This document shows positions 51,007 to 61,047 of a DNA stretch of 64,000 nt, piece after piece. Each line of letters opens with the position of its first letter. The first letter of the stretch is position 1. The translations under genes were made by a program, and so were the position numbers. The notes beneath the pieces were generated by a model, which searched no databases, was not told where the DNA came from, and saw nothing but the letters and a program-made list of their open reading frames with translations. Origin of the DNA: an uncultured Collinsella sp. (GTDB lineage: Bacteria; Actinomycetota; Coriobacteriia; Coriobacteriales; Coriobacteriaceae); contig CAMQJB010000004.1 in assembly GCA_947002045.1 (NCBI GenBank), positions 1 to 64,000 on the forward strand, in the 5' to 3' direction.

Positions 51007-52991
51007 TAGTTTTGAGAGAAGAATGGGAATTGCCTCGGATCCACCGGCGGATGCGGCATCGGACCTCCCTGGGGCCCACCCTGCGGTCCGTCCTGGCCGC
51101 CCATCATCTTGTCAATGGCGTCCTGGACCTCGCCCTCAAACCGCTTCATACCCTCGTGCAGACGACGCTGACCGTCCTCGGAGCGCAGCTCTTCCATCTG
51201 CTCGGGTGAAATACCCAACAGCTCGCCCAATAAGCCCATCATCTCGCCGCGCATACGGTCACTCGTATCGTCGTCGGCAAAGCGACGCACCTCGGCGCGC
51301 GCCAGCGAATCAACCGTCATGCGCTCCTTACCGTTGAGCCCCAGATCGGACCACGCAAGCATGTACGGCCAGGCGCGCTCGGCAAACGAACGGGCCGAAA
51401 CGATCGGCGCCGTCGGTAGCATGCGGCGGGCGGCCTCACCCTGGCGCACGAGCATCAGCAGCAGCGAGCAGGCCTCGGGCTTGGCGGCGGCCATCGGGAT
51501 GTCGTCAAAGGGACGCTTGCGGTCCACGTGCGACTCGAGCGCACCATCGACCTCGCCCGGCTCAAGCCCGCCCAGCAGCTGCGCCGCGCGATCGAGCATA
51601 TCAACCGGGCCGGCGAGCGTCGAGAGCGCCTGCGCCAGCACGCGATCCATGCAATCCTCCACCGCGTTGAGTGTCACGAGCTCTTGGGGCACCACGGCCG
51701 AGGCACGGTTGCGCACGCGTGCAACAAACTCGAGCGTCGACAGATACACGTCACCAAAGGGCGCAAAGTCGCCCTGATAGCCGCCGGACAGCGCGGGCGC
51801 CGCCAGTGCGTACTCAGTCTTGGAAAGCGGGCTCAACGCCATGGCGCCCAGCTCGAGCGCCGTATCCTCGAGCATCAGGCCCAGCGCACGCGAACGCAGG
51901 CGTTCGGCATCGCCCGCCGACACGTCGCGGTCGAGCACGCGCGCCGCATCCGGCGCATCGCGCTCGACGGTGCGAATGTGCAGGTGCTCGGCGATTGAGC
52001 GAACAGCGGAACAGCGGGCAGCCTCGGACTCCTCCTGCGCCGGCGTAAAGATGCGGTTGCGCCCCAGCACCAGGCCAATCACATTACGCGGGCCCAGAGC
52101 GTCGACGGCAAGCGCCGCCAACAGGGACGACGGCAAATCGCCCTCGAGCGCCACCACGGCACGCGACGCACCGCGGGCGCGGGCATTGTCGCGCACGGCA
52201 AGCACCAGCGCCTGCCACAGCCACTCCTCGGAGCGAAACTGGGGCAGCTCATGGTCCTCCAGGGCATCGAGCATCACGCCGCGCTGAATCTCCTGAACCA
52301 GCAGGCTCTCCTCAAAGCACGGCGCCTGGGCCACCACGCGACCGCAATCGTCGAGCACAAACGACCCGCCGGTATACACCGACTCGTCATAGGCGCCGAC
52401 CGGCGCCATGCAGGCAAACCACACGCTGCGCTTGGAGGCGATCTTGCGGTAGGCACCGCTGCGCACGGCGGCGACGGCGGCGGTCTCGCGATCGGTCATG
52501 TCAAACGCATTAAACTGGAAATAGGCAATGAGGTCGACGCCGGTCGGCAGCATCTCGAGCTCGCGATCCAGGTCAAACACCACGGCGATGCGCACGCCGT
52601 CCACGTCAAACACCGGAGGCGCCCAACGCGCGTCGTTGTTCTCGCCACGCTGCAGGGCAATGCTTGCGCGCGCTGGCACCACGCGACCGTCTTTGAGCAT
52701 CATGTAGTCAAGCAGGGGCTGGCCCTCAAACGAAACCGCAGAGGGCACGATGCAGATCATGTCGAGCTCTTGGATGCGCTCGGCAACACCGGTCAGGCCC
52801 ATCAACATATCGTGCTCAAAGTCGGCAGTGCCCACCAGGCCGCCGGGCAGAGCACCCATAAAGAGCGGAGCCGGGACGCACAGTACGCGCGCCCCGCGCT
52901 CGTGGGCCAAACGGGCTTGATCCTCGATGCGACCGCAAATGCCCTCGATGTCACCCAGGCGCATATCGATCTGTGCAAGTGCGAGCTTCAT
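51006..52991 (-). CDS. NAD+ synthetase-like protein with degenerate active sites
   Basis: A 661-residue protein with the layout of glutamine-dependent NAD+ synthetase: nitrilase-like glutaminase domain (1 to ~270) and synthetase domain (~285-560). Key residues are changed. The usual glutaminase nucleophile region (CEDxW-like) reads VVFDLDRE without Cys, and the catalytic Glu region (PELxLTGY) reads VPAPLFMG. The synthetase P-loop SGGxDS reads EGDLPSS, and GNKSE reads PLSKTE. The rest of the fold is kept, including LSGGYQGDFAPFGDVYLSTLEF. A C-terminal ~100-residue tail ends in Gly/Pro-rich repeats (GGPQGGPMP). It is probably a pseudoenzyme or has a new function. Confidence 0.8.
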   Translation of the reverse strand: MKLALAQIDMRLGDIEGICGRIEDQARLAHERGARVLCVPAPLFMGALPGGLVGTADFEHDMLMGLTGVAERIQELDMICIVPSAVSFEGQPLLDYMMLKDGRVVPARASIALQRGENNDARWAPPVFDVDGVRIAVVFDLDRELEMLPTGVDLIAYFQFNAFDMTDRETAAVAAVRSGAYRKIASKRSVWFACMAPVGAYDESVYTGGSFVLDDCGRVVAQAPCFEESLLVQEIQRGVMLDALEDHELPQFRSEEWLWQALVLAVRDNARARGASRAVVALEGDLPSSLLAALAVDALGPRNVIGLVLGRNRIFTPAQEESEAARCSAVRSIAEHLHIRTVERDAPDAARVLDRDVSAGDAERLRSRALGLMLEDTALELGAMALSPLSKTEYALAAPALSGGYQGDFAPFGDVYLSTLEFVARVRNRASAVVPQELVTLNAVEDCMDRVLAQALSTLAGPVDMLDRAAQLLGGLEPGEVDGALESHVDRKRPFDDIPMAAAKPEACSLLLMLVRQGEAARRMLPTAPIVSARSFAERAWPYMLAWSDLGLNGKERMTVDSLARAEVRRFADDDTSDRMRGEMMGLLGELLGISPEQMEELRSEDGQRRLHEGMKRFEGEVQDAIDKMMGGQDGPQGGPQGGPMPHPPVDPRQFPFFSQN

Positions 52992-53030
52992 GGCCCAGCC
53001 CTTTCCGTCGTAAATCGTCGTTGTCGTAGT

Positions 53031-53061
53031 AAAAGCGCCGGCCGCATAATGCAGCCGGCGC
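53031..53061 (-). terminator. Intrinsic terminator after superoxide reductase
   Basis: GCGCCGGC (53035-53042) pairs with GCCGGCGC (53054-53061), followed by TTTTAC on the minus strand, about 47 bp after the stop of the superoxide reductase gene. Confidence 0.75.
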
Positions 53062-53108
53062 TCGCATGTGCATATGCTAGCTATGATACCCCGAGCGGGG
53101 GCGCGCTC

Positions 53109-53471
53109 CTAGAACGTCGCGGACCACAGCCCATGCAGGTTGCAGTAGGCATAGACGGTACCGGTCTTGGAGCCGCCAGCGAAAAACGTCGTGGGCTTCA
53201 TGCCGGGCTCGAGGTAATGGACCTCCAGGCGCCCCTCGGCCTCAAGCGCGATCCACTCGATGTAGTGCTCGGGCAGCATGGGGTGCTCCGTCGAGCCCAC
53301 GCGTGCGCGAATGACGTGGCCGTCGCGCTCGATCTCGACAACAGGCACGTGCTTCTCGTGCGCCGCGTCCTCGGTGTTCGCCGTCAGCTCCGTGCAGCCG
53401 GCAGGGGTCGCAACGCCGTCGCCAAGGGCGGCAACGAGCTTGCCATCGGAGTCCTTAAAGAATTTCGCCAT
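53109..53471 (-). CDS. Superoxide reductase (one-iron, neelaredoxin type)
   Basis: A 120-residue protein that reduces superoxide to peroxide without making oxygen, as suits an anaerobe. The iron-site ligands are visible: His in EKHVP, His in TEHPM and EHYIEW, and Cys-His in the C-terminal YCNLHGLW. The N-terminal desulforedoxin Cys4 centre is missing; only one Cys lies in that region (PAGCTEL), so it is the one-iron type. AAAGGAG precedes ATG 53471; the open frame upstream to 53870 is antisense to the SNF2 gene end. A terminator follows. Confidence 0.9.
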   Translation of the reverse strand: MAKFFKDSDGKLVAALGDGVATPAGCTELTANTEDAAHEKHVPVVEIERDGHVIRARVGSTEHPMLPEHYIEWIALEAEGRLEVHYLEPGMKPTTFFAGGSKTGTVYAYCNLHGLWSATF

Positions 53472-53635
53472 GATGTTCTCCTTTGCTGATGTGCCAATGT
53501 ACTTGACGCTTCTTATGCCCAAAGAGCGCCGAACCATCCATGGCATTGCAAATGAACACATAACGGGGAGGCAAGCGGTCGGGCCAGGACGAACCGGTGA
53601 CCCGGCCCGACCCGGCAGCCCCATCCCGCGCGCAG

Positions 53636-56600
53636 CTAGCGACCGTCGCCGCCGAGCAGCGCCAGAACATCCTCGCGCGTGAACAGCGCCGATGAGATGC
53701 CGTCGCCGCCGAGCACGCTGTTGACCAGATCGCGTTTGGACTCCTGCATCTGCATGATGCGCTCCTCGATCGTGTCCTTGGCAATGAGCTTGTACACGGT
53801 CACGGTGTGCTGCTGGCCAATGCGGTGGGCGCGGTCGGTCGCCTGGTCCTGCGCCGCCACGTTCCACCACGGGTCGTAGTGGATGACCACGTCGGCAGCC
53901 GTCAAATTAAGGCCCACGCCGCCCGCCTTGAGCGAAATCAAGAACACCGGCACCTCGCCCGCCTGGAACTGCGCAACCATCTTGGCGCGACTCTCCTTAG
54001 ACGATGCGCCCGTAAGCTTAAGAAAGGCGATATCCTCCTTGACCAGGCGCTTGCCAATGATATCGAGCATGCCCGTAAACTGGCTGAACAGCAAGATGCG
54101 GTGACCGCCGTCAAGCGCGCCGTGAACGAGCTCCATGCACGTATCGAGCTTGGCGCTTCCCGCCTTGTAGTCCGCATAGTGCAGATGCGGGTCGCAGCAG
54201 ATCTGACGCAGCTTGGTGAGCTCGGCAAGTACCTTGAGCTTGTCTTTCTTAAACTCCCCGGCCTCGCGGTGCTGCACTTGCTGGGCAATGCGGTCCTGGT
54301 TGGCCAGGTAGAGCTTGCGCTGCTCGCCGGTAAGCTGCGTCATCACCGTATCCTCGATCTTCTCGGGCAGATCGGCCACCACCTCTTCCTTGACGCGACG
54401 CAGCACAAACGGCGATACGAGCGCCTGCAGACGAGCGGCACTATCGCCCTCAGCATGCTCGACGGGACTTTCAAAGCGCTTGGCAAATGAGTCGCGCGTG
54501 CCCAGAAGGCCCGGCATCAAAAAGTCGAAGATGCTCCAGAGCTCGGACAGGCGGTTTTCGATGGGCGTGCCCGTCAGGGCAAAGCGCACGCCGGCCGGCA
54601 GGCGCTTGGCGGCGCGGGCCACCTGGGTGAGCGGGTTTTTAATGTACTGGGCCTCGTCGAGTACCACGCGGGTAAAGTCCTGCTCGACGTATTCGTCGAT
54701 GTCGCGGCGCATGAGGTCATACGACGTCACGACCACGTTGTGCTCGGCTGCGCCGGCAATTTGCACGCGACGCTGGGCTTTGGCGCCCACGATGGCGCAC
54801 ACATCAAGCGAGGGGGCAAAGCGCTCTAGCTCGGCGGTCCAGTTGTACACAAGCGACGCGGGGCACACTACGAGCGTGGGCTTGGTATCCCCCGCTTCCA
54901 CGCGCGCCAGAATGTGCGCGATCATCTGCAGTGTTTTGCCCAGGCCCATATCGTCGGCCAAGATGCCGCCAAGGCCCAGATGCTCAAGCGAGCCGAGCCA
55001 CTGGTAGCCGTCGACCTGGTAGCCACGCAGCGTAGCCTTGAGCGAGGCGGGCACCGTAAAGTCCATCTTGCCGAGCGTGTCCAGACGCTCGACGGTGCGG
55101 CGGAACGCGGCGTCGCGATCGGCCTCGAGCGCCGGCGTGCGCGCGAGCATGCTGTCGACAAAAAGGGTGCTCGAGGCGGGAAGCGACACGCCGTCGAGCA
55201 GGTCGACGGCATCGACGCCCAGGTCCTCGGCAAGACCAAACGCGGCACGAGCGCCCTCGTCCAGGCGAACGATGTCGCCGGATGTAAGGCGAGCGAACGT
55301 CTGGTGGCGCTTGTAGGAATCGAGGTAGATGGCAAGGTCGGCCGCTGAAAGCCCGCTCGCACCCAGCTCGACGTCGAGCAAGTTGCTCTTGACGGTCGCA
55401 CGCACCGAAAGCTTGGGCGCAGGACGGACCGAGATCTGGCGCAGGCGGTCGCTGAGCATGACCTCGCCCAGCTCGGACAGGGCAGACAGGCCCTCGGTCA
55501 GCAAGTGGAACAGGCGGGCGTCGTCGCGCTCCTCAAACGCCAGGCCGCCCTCGTAGAAATCGAAGTACAGGGCCGCCGTGTCCATAACGCGAAACTCCGC
55601 CACCGTATCGCGGGGCGGAACGCCGGGGCGTTGCTCTTCGAAAGGACTGCCCGGAGCACCAAGACTAAAGAGATCTGCCGACCAATCGCCGTAGGTCACC
55701 GTAATCTTGCAGGTCACAAGACCATCGTCGACGCCAATCGCCATGGCAAAACTCGGCTCGGGTGCCACGGCGTCGAGCGCGGCGGGAGCGGTCAGGTCGG
55801 TATAGTCGCGCAAGATAGGTAGCGCCATGCGGCAGAACTCGCCCACCTGGTCGGCGGCGATATGGACCGGCGTGCGGCAGGGCAACAAGTGCGAAAGGAA
55901 CGACGCCGCATGTTGGGCAAACGCCGTGTCGGTACGGCGCGCGCGGCGCGTATCGACCAGATAGGCTGCGTCGCCCGCGACAAAACAATACGTATCGGCC
56001 GGCAGGCGCAAGTCGTAGCTGCCACCCGCCGCCGGTGCAATCTTGGCGGCAAGGAGCGGCGGGCGCTTGGCCGGGACTTCGCCCTCCCCCCGCGGCGACG
56101 GCTCGACTGCCACCTCGTAGGCGCGATGCGTCGTCGTCCCCCGCGACCAAGCAGGCTCAAAAGACATGGCCCTGCCGCGCAGCAGGTCCAGCACGGACAC
56201 GACGGAATACTCGGATACCGGCAACTGACGCTCGGCGACAAAGCCGCTGCGGGCAAAGTCATACGATGCCGAGCGCGAGCTCGTAATATCGCCTAGGTAG
56301 GCGACCGTCATTGCGATAAAGTCGAGCAGCTTTGTCGACACGTCATCGAAAGCTTCGGGCACATGGGCAAACGTAAGCTTCTTGCCATAGGAGAACGTAC
56401 CGCCGCGCACATAGGCATCGACCATGCCGTCGATATCCTTAACCACGTAGGACACCGAACCGCAGCGAATGCGAAACTCGAGCGCCCAGTTAAAGCGATC
56501 GGCAAACAGCGGATTGTAGTACGGCACCAGCGAGGGCTCCAGCACCGCTTTGGGCGCATCGGGGTCAATGGTGCCGGCGAGCTTGCGACGCATGGCCACG

Positions 56601-57109
56601 AGCTCGTCCATGCGCGCGTCCGAAAGATCGGAAAGCGCCGCCACAAGGCTCGGGCTCGTGGGGACGGGTGCCGGGAAGGGAAAGTTGGGGTTGACCGCAG
56701 ATGCGGTGGGCGCGGGGCGTGTGGGCTGCTTGGATTGTGCGGGCTCCGCCGTAAACGTACGAACCGGCGTGCGCAGCCCCTCAACAGACTCAATGCCGCT
56801 TGCGTCCAGGTACGCCAACGCCGTGGCGATGGCATGCTTGCACATGCCGGGGTAGCGATAGGCGGCGGGGCAATCGCAGTCGTAGTCGATCACCTCGTGC
56901 TCGTCCATGTCGAGTTCCACATGCGTCTTGTACAGGTCGCCGCGCGAGCCGCGCACCGAGCCCTCGATGTTCACGTTTTTGGAGAAGCGCGAGCCGGAGT
57001 CCTCAAACGACAGCACGGCGCCGTTGAGCATGAGCGAGCGCCCCTTCATAAAGGTACTGCTGAGCGCCGCCTCCTTACGAAGCGCCTGCGCAAACGTCCC
57101 CTGCGCCAT
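53636..57109 (-). CDS. SWIM zinc-finger SNF2-family ATPase
   Basis: A 1,157-residue DNA-dependent ATPase of the bacterial SNF2 type. An N-terminal SWIM zinc finger (CDC-x9-CKH, Cys78, Cys80, Cys90, His92) is followed by a ~550-residue accessory region. The helicase core has motif I ADDMGLGKT (near 720), Ia VVCPASLVYNW, II DEAQYIKN (near 814), III ALTGTPIENRL, V AGGVGLNLTAADVVIHYDPWWN and VI DRAHRIGQ (near 1095). Such proteins move along DNA and remodel complexes; some help RNA polymerase recycling. ATG 57109 has GGAGGAAGTG upstream. It lies 134 bp after dnaE, across a large inverted repeat. Confidence 0.93.
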   Translation of the reverse strand: MAQGTFAQALRKEAALSSTFMKGRSLMLNGAVLSFEDSGSRFSKNVNIEGSVRGSRGDLYKTHVELDMDEHEVIDYDCDCPAAYRYPGMCKHAIATALAYLDASGIESVEGLRTPVRTFTAEPAQSKQPTRPAPTASAVNPNFPFPAPVPTSPSLVAALSDLSDARMDELVAMRRKLAGTIDPDAPKAVLEPSLVPYYNPLFADRFNWALEFRIRCGSVSYVVKDIDGMVDAYVRGGTFSYGKKLTFAHVPEAFDDVSTKLLDFIAMTVAYLGDITSSRSASYDFARSGFVAERQLPVSEYSVVSVLDLLRGRAMSFEPAWSRGTTTHRAYEVAVEPSPRGEGEVPAKRPPLLAAKIAPAAGGSYDLRLPADTYCFVAGDAAYLVDTRRARRTDTAFAQHAASFLSHLLPCRTPVHIAADQVGEFCRMALPILRDYTDLTAPAALDAVAPEPSFAMAIGVDDGLVTCKITVTYGDWSADLFSLGAPGSPFEEQRPGVPPRDTVAEFRVMDTAALYFDFYEGGLAFEERDDARLFHLLTEGLSALSELGEVMLSDRLRQISVRPAPKLSVRATVKSNLLDVELGASGLSAADLAIYLDSYKRHQTFARLTSGDIVRLDEGARAAFGLAEDLGVDAVDLLDGVSLPASSTLFVDSMLARTPALEADRDAAFRRTVERLDTLGKMDFTVPASLKATLRGYQVDGYQWLGSLEHLGLGGILADDMGLGKTLQMIAHILARVEAGDTKPTLVVCPASLVYNWTAELERFAPSLDVCAIVGAKAQRRVQIAGAAEHNVVVTSYDLMRRDIDEYVEQDFTRVVLDEAQYIKNPLTQVARAAKRLPAGVRFALTGTPIENRLSELWSIFDFLMPGLLGTRDSFAKRFESPVEHAEGDSAARLQALVSPFVLRRVKEEVVADLPEKIEDTVMTQLTGEQRKLYLANQDRIAQQVQHREAGEFKKDKLKVLAELTKLRQICCDPHLHYADYKAGSAKLDTCMELVHGALDGGHRILLFSQFTGMLDIIGKRLVKEDIAFLKLTGASSKESRAKMVAQFQAGEVPVFLISLKAGGVGLNLTAADVVIHYDPWWNVAAQDQATDRAHRIGQQHTVTVYKLIAKDTIEERIMQMQESKRDLVNSVLGGDGISSALFTREDVLALLGGDGR

Positions 57110-57133
57110 CACTTCCTCCAATCCACCCACCGG

Positions 57134-57242
57134 ATGATTTTTCTGGGACGGGGATTAAAAAATCATTCCCGTCCCAGAAAGACTGGTCTTCCGCCACACG
57201 TCACCCAAAATGATTTTTTAATCCCCGTCCCAGAAAAATCAT
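57134..57242. repeat. 34-bp perfect inverted repeat with an alternative inner hairpin
   Basis: The 34 bases at 57134-57167 (starting ATGATTTTTCTGGGACGG and ending TTAAAAAATCATT) are perfectly inverted at 57209-57242. In addition TTTCTGGGACGGG in the left arm can pair with CCCGTCCCAGAAA at 57168-57180, so two mutually exclusive hairpins are possible. The element fills the gap between the dnaE stop and the SNF2 start. A 22-bp part recurs at 11651-11672 before queH. Confidence 0.82.
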
Positions 57243-57243
57243 T

Positions 57244-60200
57244 TTAGATAACCGTCACGCGACCTTGGTTGCCCACGATGGCCTTTGCCTCTGCCAACAG
57301 CGGAATCGAGCGTGCGTTGACCTTGGCCGGTACCTCGGCACGCAGTACGCGCCCGTCCACCTGCTCGATAAAGATCTCCACGCGGTCGCCACCCGGGTTG
57401 GCGGTAAGCACCGTGGCAAGACGCGCCATATTGCCCTGGCTAAAGCGGCTGTTGGGCACCATGACCTCAAACACCTTGGGCTTGTTGTTCTCCTCGTTAA
57501 GCTCAAGCGGCACGATCTCCTGCGCGATGATCTGGTCGCCGCGGTCCGAACGCTCGAGCTTGCCCTTAATGCGAACAAACGCATCAGACAGCTGCGCACC
57601 GGTCTCGGGATCGACCTCGCCGTACAGGTATCCCTCGGCCTCTTTGTAGGTCTTGGGGAACACCACGACCGTGGCCTCGCCTTCCATGTCCTCGAGCTGC
57701 ACAATACCCATGGGGTCGCCGTTTTTGGTCACGCGCTTGGACACGCTCGAGACCATGCCGGCCCACCACAGCGCCTTGCCCTCGGGAATCTCCTGGTTGA
57801 TGGTACCGCCCGTGGGGTTTTGCACCTCGTAGCCGGTATCGATCTGCGAGAACGAGAAGTCGCGTGCCTTGGCTAGTGCATACTCAAACGGGCGCAGCGG
57901 GTGGTCCGAGACATAGATGCCCAGAACCTCCTTCTCCTGGCTCAACTTAAGGTGGCGGTCCCACTCCTGGCCATCCGGATCGGGCACGCTCACCTCAAAG
58001 CCCGAGCCCTCAACGTCGCCGAACATATCGAAGAACGACGTCTGGCCGCTCGCGCGATCTTTCTGGCGCTTTACCGCTGCATCGATGATGTTCTCGGGGT
58101 TGTTCTTGTCCACGAAGTGCATCATCTGGCGACGCGGATACCCCGTGGAGTCGAAAGCACCTGCCTTGATGAGCGATTCGATCACGCGACGGTTGGCCTG
58201 GCTCGAGTCCACGCGCTCGACAAAGTCGTGCAGTGTCTTAAACGGGCCGCCCGCCTCGCGCTCGGCGATAATCGCCTGCGCCACGCCGGTGCCCACGCCG
58301 CGAATGCCGGCCAAACCAAAGCGCACGCCTTCCTTGGTAGCCGTGAACTCGGTACCGGACTCGTTAACATCTGGCGACAGCACGGGGATGCCGTCGTGAC
58401 GGCACGCCGAGACGTAGTGAACGATCTTGTCGGTCTTGCCCGTGTAGGACGTCAGAACGGCCGCCATGTACTCGTGCGGATAGTGCGCCTTAAGCCATGC
58501 CGTCTGCATAACCAGGATGGCGTAGCCGGCGGAGTGCGACTTGTTAAAGGCGTAAGATGCGAACTCGAGAACATCGTCCCAAATCTTCTGGGCGACCTCG
58601 CGCGTGTAGTTATTCTTGATGGCGCCGTTCATCCAGTGGTCGTAGGTGGTCTCGTCCGAGCCATCCTCCCAGTGGAGCACCGTCGACGTGAGCAGCTTGA
58701 TCTTTTTCTTAGCCACGGGCTTACGGATACGCGAGTCCGATTCGCCCTTGGAGAAGCCGCACATCTCAACGGAGATGAGCATAACCTGCTCCTGGTAGAC
58801 CATGGTGCCGTAGGTTTCGCCCAGGATGTCGTCCAGGCGGTCGTCGTAGGAGACGGCCGGCTCCTTGCCGTTCATACGGTTGATGTAGGACGAAACCATG
58901 CCGGCACCCAGCGGGCCCGGGCGGTATAGAGCGATCAATGCCACAACGTGCTTGTACTCGGTGGGCTTCATATTCTTGATCGTGGCCGTCATGCCGGCGG
59001 ACTCGACCTGGAAGACGCCGGCGGTGTGACCGGAGCCCATGAGCTTAAAGATCTCGGGGTCGTCAAAGGGAATCTCTTCCTCTTTGATGTCGATGCCGAA
59101 GTTCTTTTTGATGTTTGCCTTAGCCTTGGAGATAACCGTCAGCGTGCGCAGGCCCAGGAAGTCCATCTTGAGCAGGCCCATGTCGGCAACGGTATGGCCC
59201 TCGTACTGGGTAATCTCGACGCCGCCCTTGGTATCGAGCTTGGTGGGCACATGCTCGTTGACGGGATCGCGGCAGATCAGGACGGCACACGCGTGCACAC
59301 CCTCGCCACGGGTGAGGCCCTCGATCGAGAGCGCCGTGTCGATGATACGGCGGGCGTCGTCATCCTTTTTATAGGCCTCGGCAAAGTCGGGGTTAAACAG
59401 ATCCTCTTTGCCGGGTTGCTTTTCGAGCACCTGCTTGAGCTTGACCTTGGGGTCGCTCGAGACCATCTTGGACAGGCGCTGGCCCATGTAGACCGGGTAG
59501 TCCAGCACGCGCGCGGCGTCGTTGATGGCCTGCTTGGCCTTAATGGTCGAGTAGGTGATGACGTGGGTGACCTTCTCGGGACCGTAGAGCTGGCGAACGT
59601 GCTCCACGACCTCGAGGCGCCGCTCATCGTCGAAGTCCATATCGATATCGGGCATCTCGGTACGCTGCGGGGACAGGAACCTCTCGAACATCAGGCCGTT
59701 CTCGAGCGGGTCGAACGCGGTGATGTTCATGGCGTAAGCGACGATAGCGCCGGCGGCCGAGCCACGGCCGGGACCGACGCCGATGCCGTTGTCCTTGGCC
59801 CATTGCACGTACTCGGCGACGATCAAAAAGTAGGCGGCAAAGCCCTTGTCGCAGATGACCTTGTATTCGTACTCAAAGCGCTCTTTGATGTTGACGCCAC
59901 AGATCTCGCGCGTGGCCCAGTCGTCACCGTAGTGTTGGCGCAGGCCCTTCTCGCACTCGCGGCGGAACTGGCTCTCGTGCGTCTCGCCGGGATCGAGCAA
60001 CGGGAAGCGCGGCAGGATGATGGAGTCCCAGTCCAGCTCAACGTAGCACTTGTCGGCAATCTCGAGCGTGTTGTCGCAGGCCTCGGGGCAATACGGGAAC
60101 ATCGCCCGCATCTCCTCCTCGGTCTTCATGTAAAACTCCGAGCCGGTCATGCGCATGCGGTTGGGGTCGTCGACCTTGGCGTTCATGCCAATGCACATGA

Positions 60201-61047
60201 TGACGTCCTGTACGGGCGCGTCCTCGCGGCGCAGGTAGTGGAAGTCGTTGGTGGCGATGACCTTGACACCCACCTGTTTGGCAATGTCGATGAGCGTGCG
60301 GTCCATCTGCTCGTCGGTCAGGCCGTTGTCGGTGGTAATGCCGTGTTCCTGGATCTCGATGTAAAAGTCGCCAGGGTCGAAGGTGTCGCGGAAGGTCTCG
60401 GCCCACTTGATGGCGCCCTCCATGTCACCGCGGTCGATGTATTTGGGAATGATGCCCGCGATGCAGGCGCTCGTGCAGATCATGCCCTTGGCGTGGCGGC
60501 GCAGGTTGTCGAGCGTCACGCGCGGCTTGTAGTAAAAGCCCTGCACAGCGGCCTCGGAGACCGTCTGCATCAGGTTGACGTAGCCCTCCTGGTCCTTGGC
60601 CAGAAGGATCATGTGGTAGAGCTCGGGCTTATGGTCGCGGGCGAGCGTCTCGTCCGGCGTAAAGTAGACCTCGCAGCCAAAGATGGGTTTGATGACCAGG
60701 GGCGGCTTGAGCTCGTCGATGTTGCCCTTCTCGTCCCACATGGCCATGTCCTTCACATACTGGGCATGCTCGCGCGGGCTTTCCTCGGGATCGGGCTCCA
60801 CCAGCTCGTCGCGGCGGTCCTTTTCCAAGAAGGCCTTGTCGTGACTCCAGGTTTTGTACTCGGGCGTGTTGTGGTTAACGGCGTCGCAGGCCAGCGCCAG
60901 GTCGGGCACGCCATACATGTAGCCGTGGTCGGTAATGGCGACGGCGGGCATGCCCAGCTCAACGGCACGGTTGACCATATCCTGGATACGGGTTGCGCCG
61001 TCGAGCATGGAGAAAACAGTGTGATTGTGCAGATGGACGAATGCCAT
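57244..61047 (-). CDS. dnaE: DNA polymerase III alpha subunit
   Basis: A 1,267-residue replicative polymerase of the DnaE1 class. The N-terminal PHP domain begins HLHNHTVFSMLDG (His5, His7, His9). The catalytic Asp pair is in PDIDMDFDDERR (near 468). Fingers and tandem helix-hairpin-helix regions (RGVGTGVAQAII, near 910) follow, then an OB fold (MVSSVSKRVTKNGD, near 1095) and the C-terminal tau-binding region. GGAG lies 9 bases before ATG 61047; an in-frame longer reading has no ribosome site. It replicates the chromosome with other subunits that are not in this window. Confidence 0.97.
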   Translation of the reverse strand: MAFVHLHNHTVFSMLDGATRIQDMVNRAVELGMPAVAITDHGYMYGVPDLALACDAVNHNTPEYKTWSHDKAFLEKDRRDELVEPDPEESPREHAQYVKDMAMWDEKGNIDELKPPLVIKPIFGCEVYFTPDETLARDHKPELYHMILLAKDQEGYVNLMQTVSEAAVQGFYYKPRVTLDNLRRHAKGMICTSACIAGIIPKYIDRGDMEGAIKWAETFRDTFDPGDFYIEIQEHGITTDNGLTDEQMDRTLIDIAKQVGVKVIATNDFHYLRREDAPVQDVIMCIGMNAKVDDPNRMRMTGSEFYMKTEEEMRAMFPYCPEACDNTLEIADKCYVELDWDSIILPRFPLLDPGETHESQFRRECEKGLRQHYGDDWATREICGVNIKERFEYEYKVICDKGFAAYFLIVAEYVQWAKDNGIGVGPGRGSAAGAIVAYAMNITAFDPLENGLMFERFLSPQRTEMPDIDMDFDDERRLEVVEHVRQLYGPEKVTHVITYSTIKAKQAINDAARVLDYPVYMGQRLSKMVSSDPKVKLKQVLEKQPGKEDLFNPDFAEAYKKDDDARRIIDTALSIEGLTRGEGVHACAVLICRDPVNEHVPTKLDTKGGVEITQYEGHTVADMGLLKMDFLGLRTLTVISKAKANIKKNFGIDIKEEEIPFDDPEIFKLMGSGHTAGVFQVESAGMTATIKNMKPTEYKHVVALIALYRPGPLGAGMVSSYINRMNGKEPAVSYDDRLDDILGETYGTMVYQEQVMLISVEMCGFSKGESDSRIRKPVAKKKIKLLTSTVLHWEDGSDETTYDHWMNGAIKNNYTREVAQKIWDDVLEFASYAFNKSHSAGYAILVMQTAWLKAHYPHEYMAAVLTSYTGKTDKIVHYVSACRHDGIPVLSPDVNESGTEFTATKEGVRFGLAGIRGVGTGVAQAIIAEREAGGPFKTLHDFVERVDSSQANRRVIESLIKAGAFDSTGYPRRQMMHFVDKNNPENIIDAAVKRQKDRASGQTSFFDMFGDVEGSGFEVSVPDPDGQEWDRHLKLSQEKEVLGIYVSDHPLRPFEYALAKARDFSFSQIDTGYEVQNPTGGTINQEIPEGKALWWAGMVSSVSKRVTKNGDPMGIVQLEDMEGEATVVVFPKTYKEAEGYLYGEVDPETGAQLSDAFVRIKGKLERSDRGDQIIAQEIVPLELNEENNKPKVFEVMVPNSRFSQGNMARLATVLTANPGGDRVEIFIEQVDGRVLRAEVPAKVNARSIPLLAEAKAIVGNQGRVTVI

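Noticed and set aside
53577..53612. GGTCGGGCC...CGGCCCGACC stem after the SNF2 gene as a terminator
   Set aside because: The stem is real, but no T tract follows on the minus strand, so it is not listed as a terminator.
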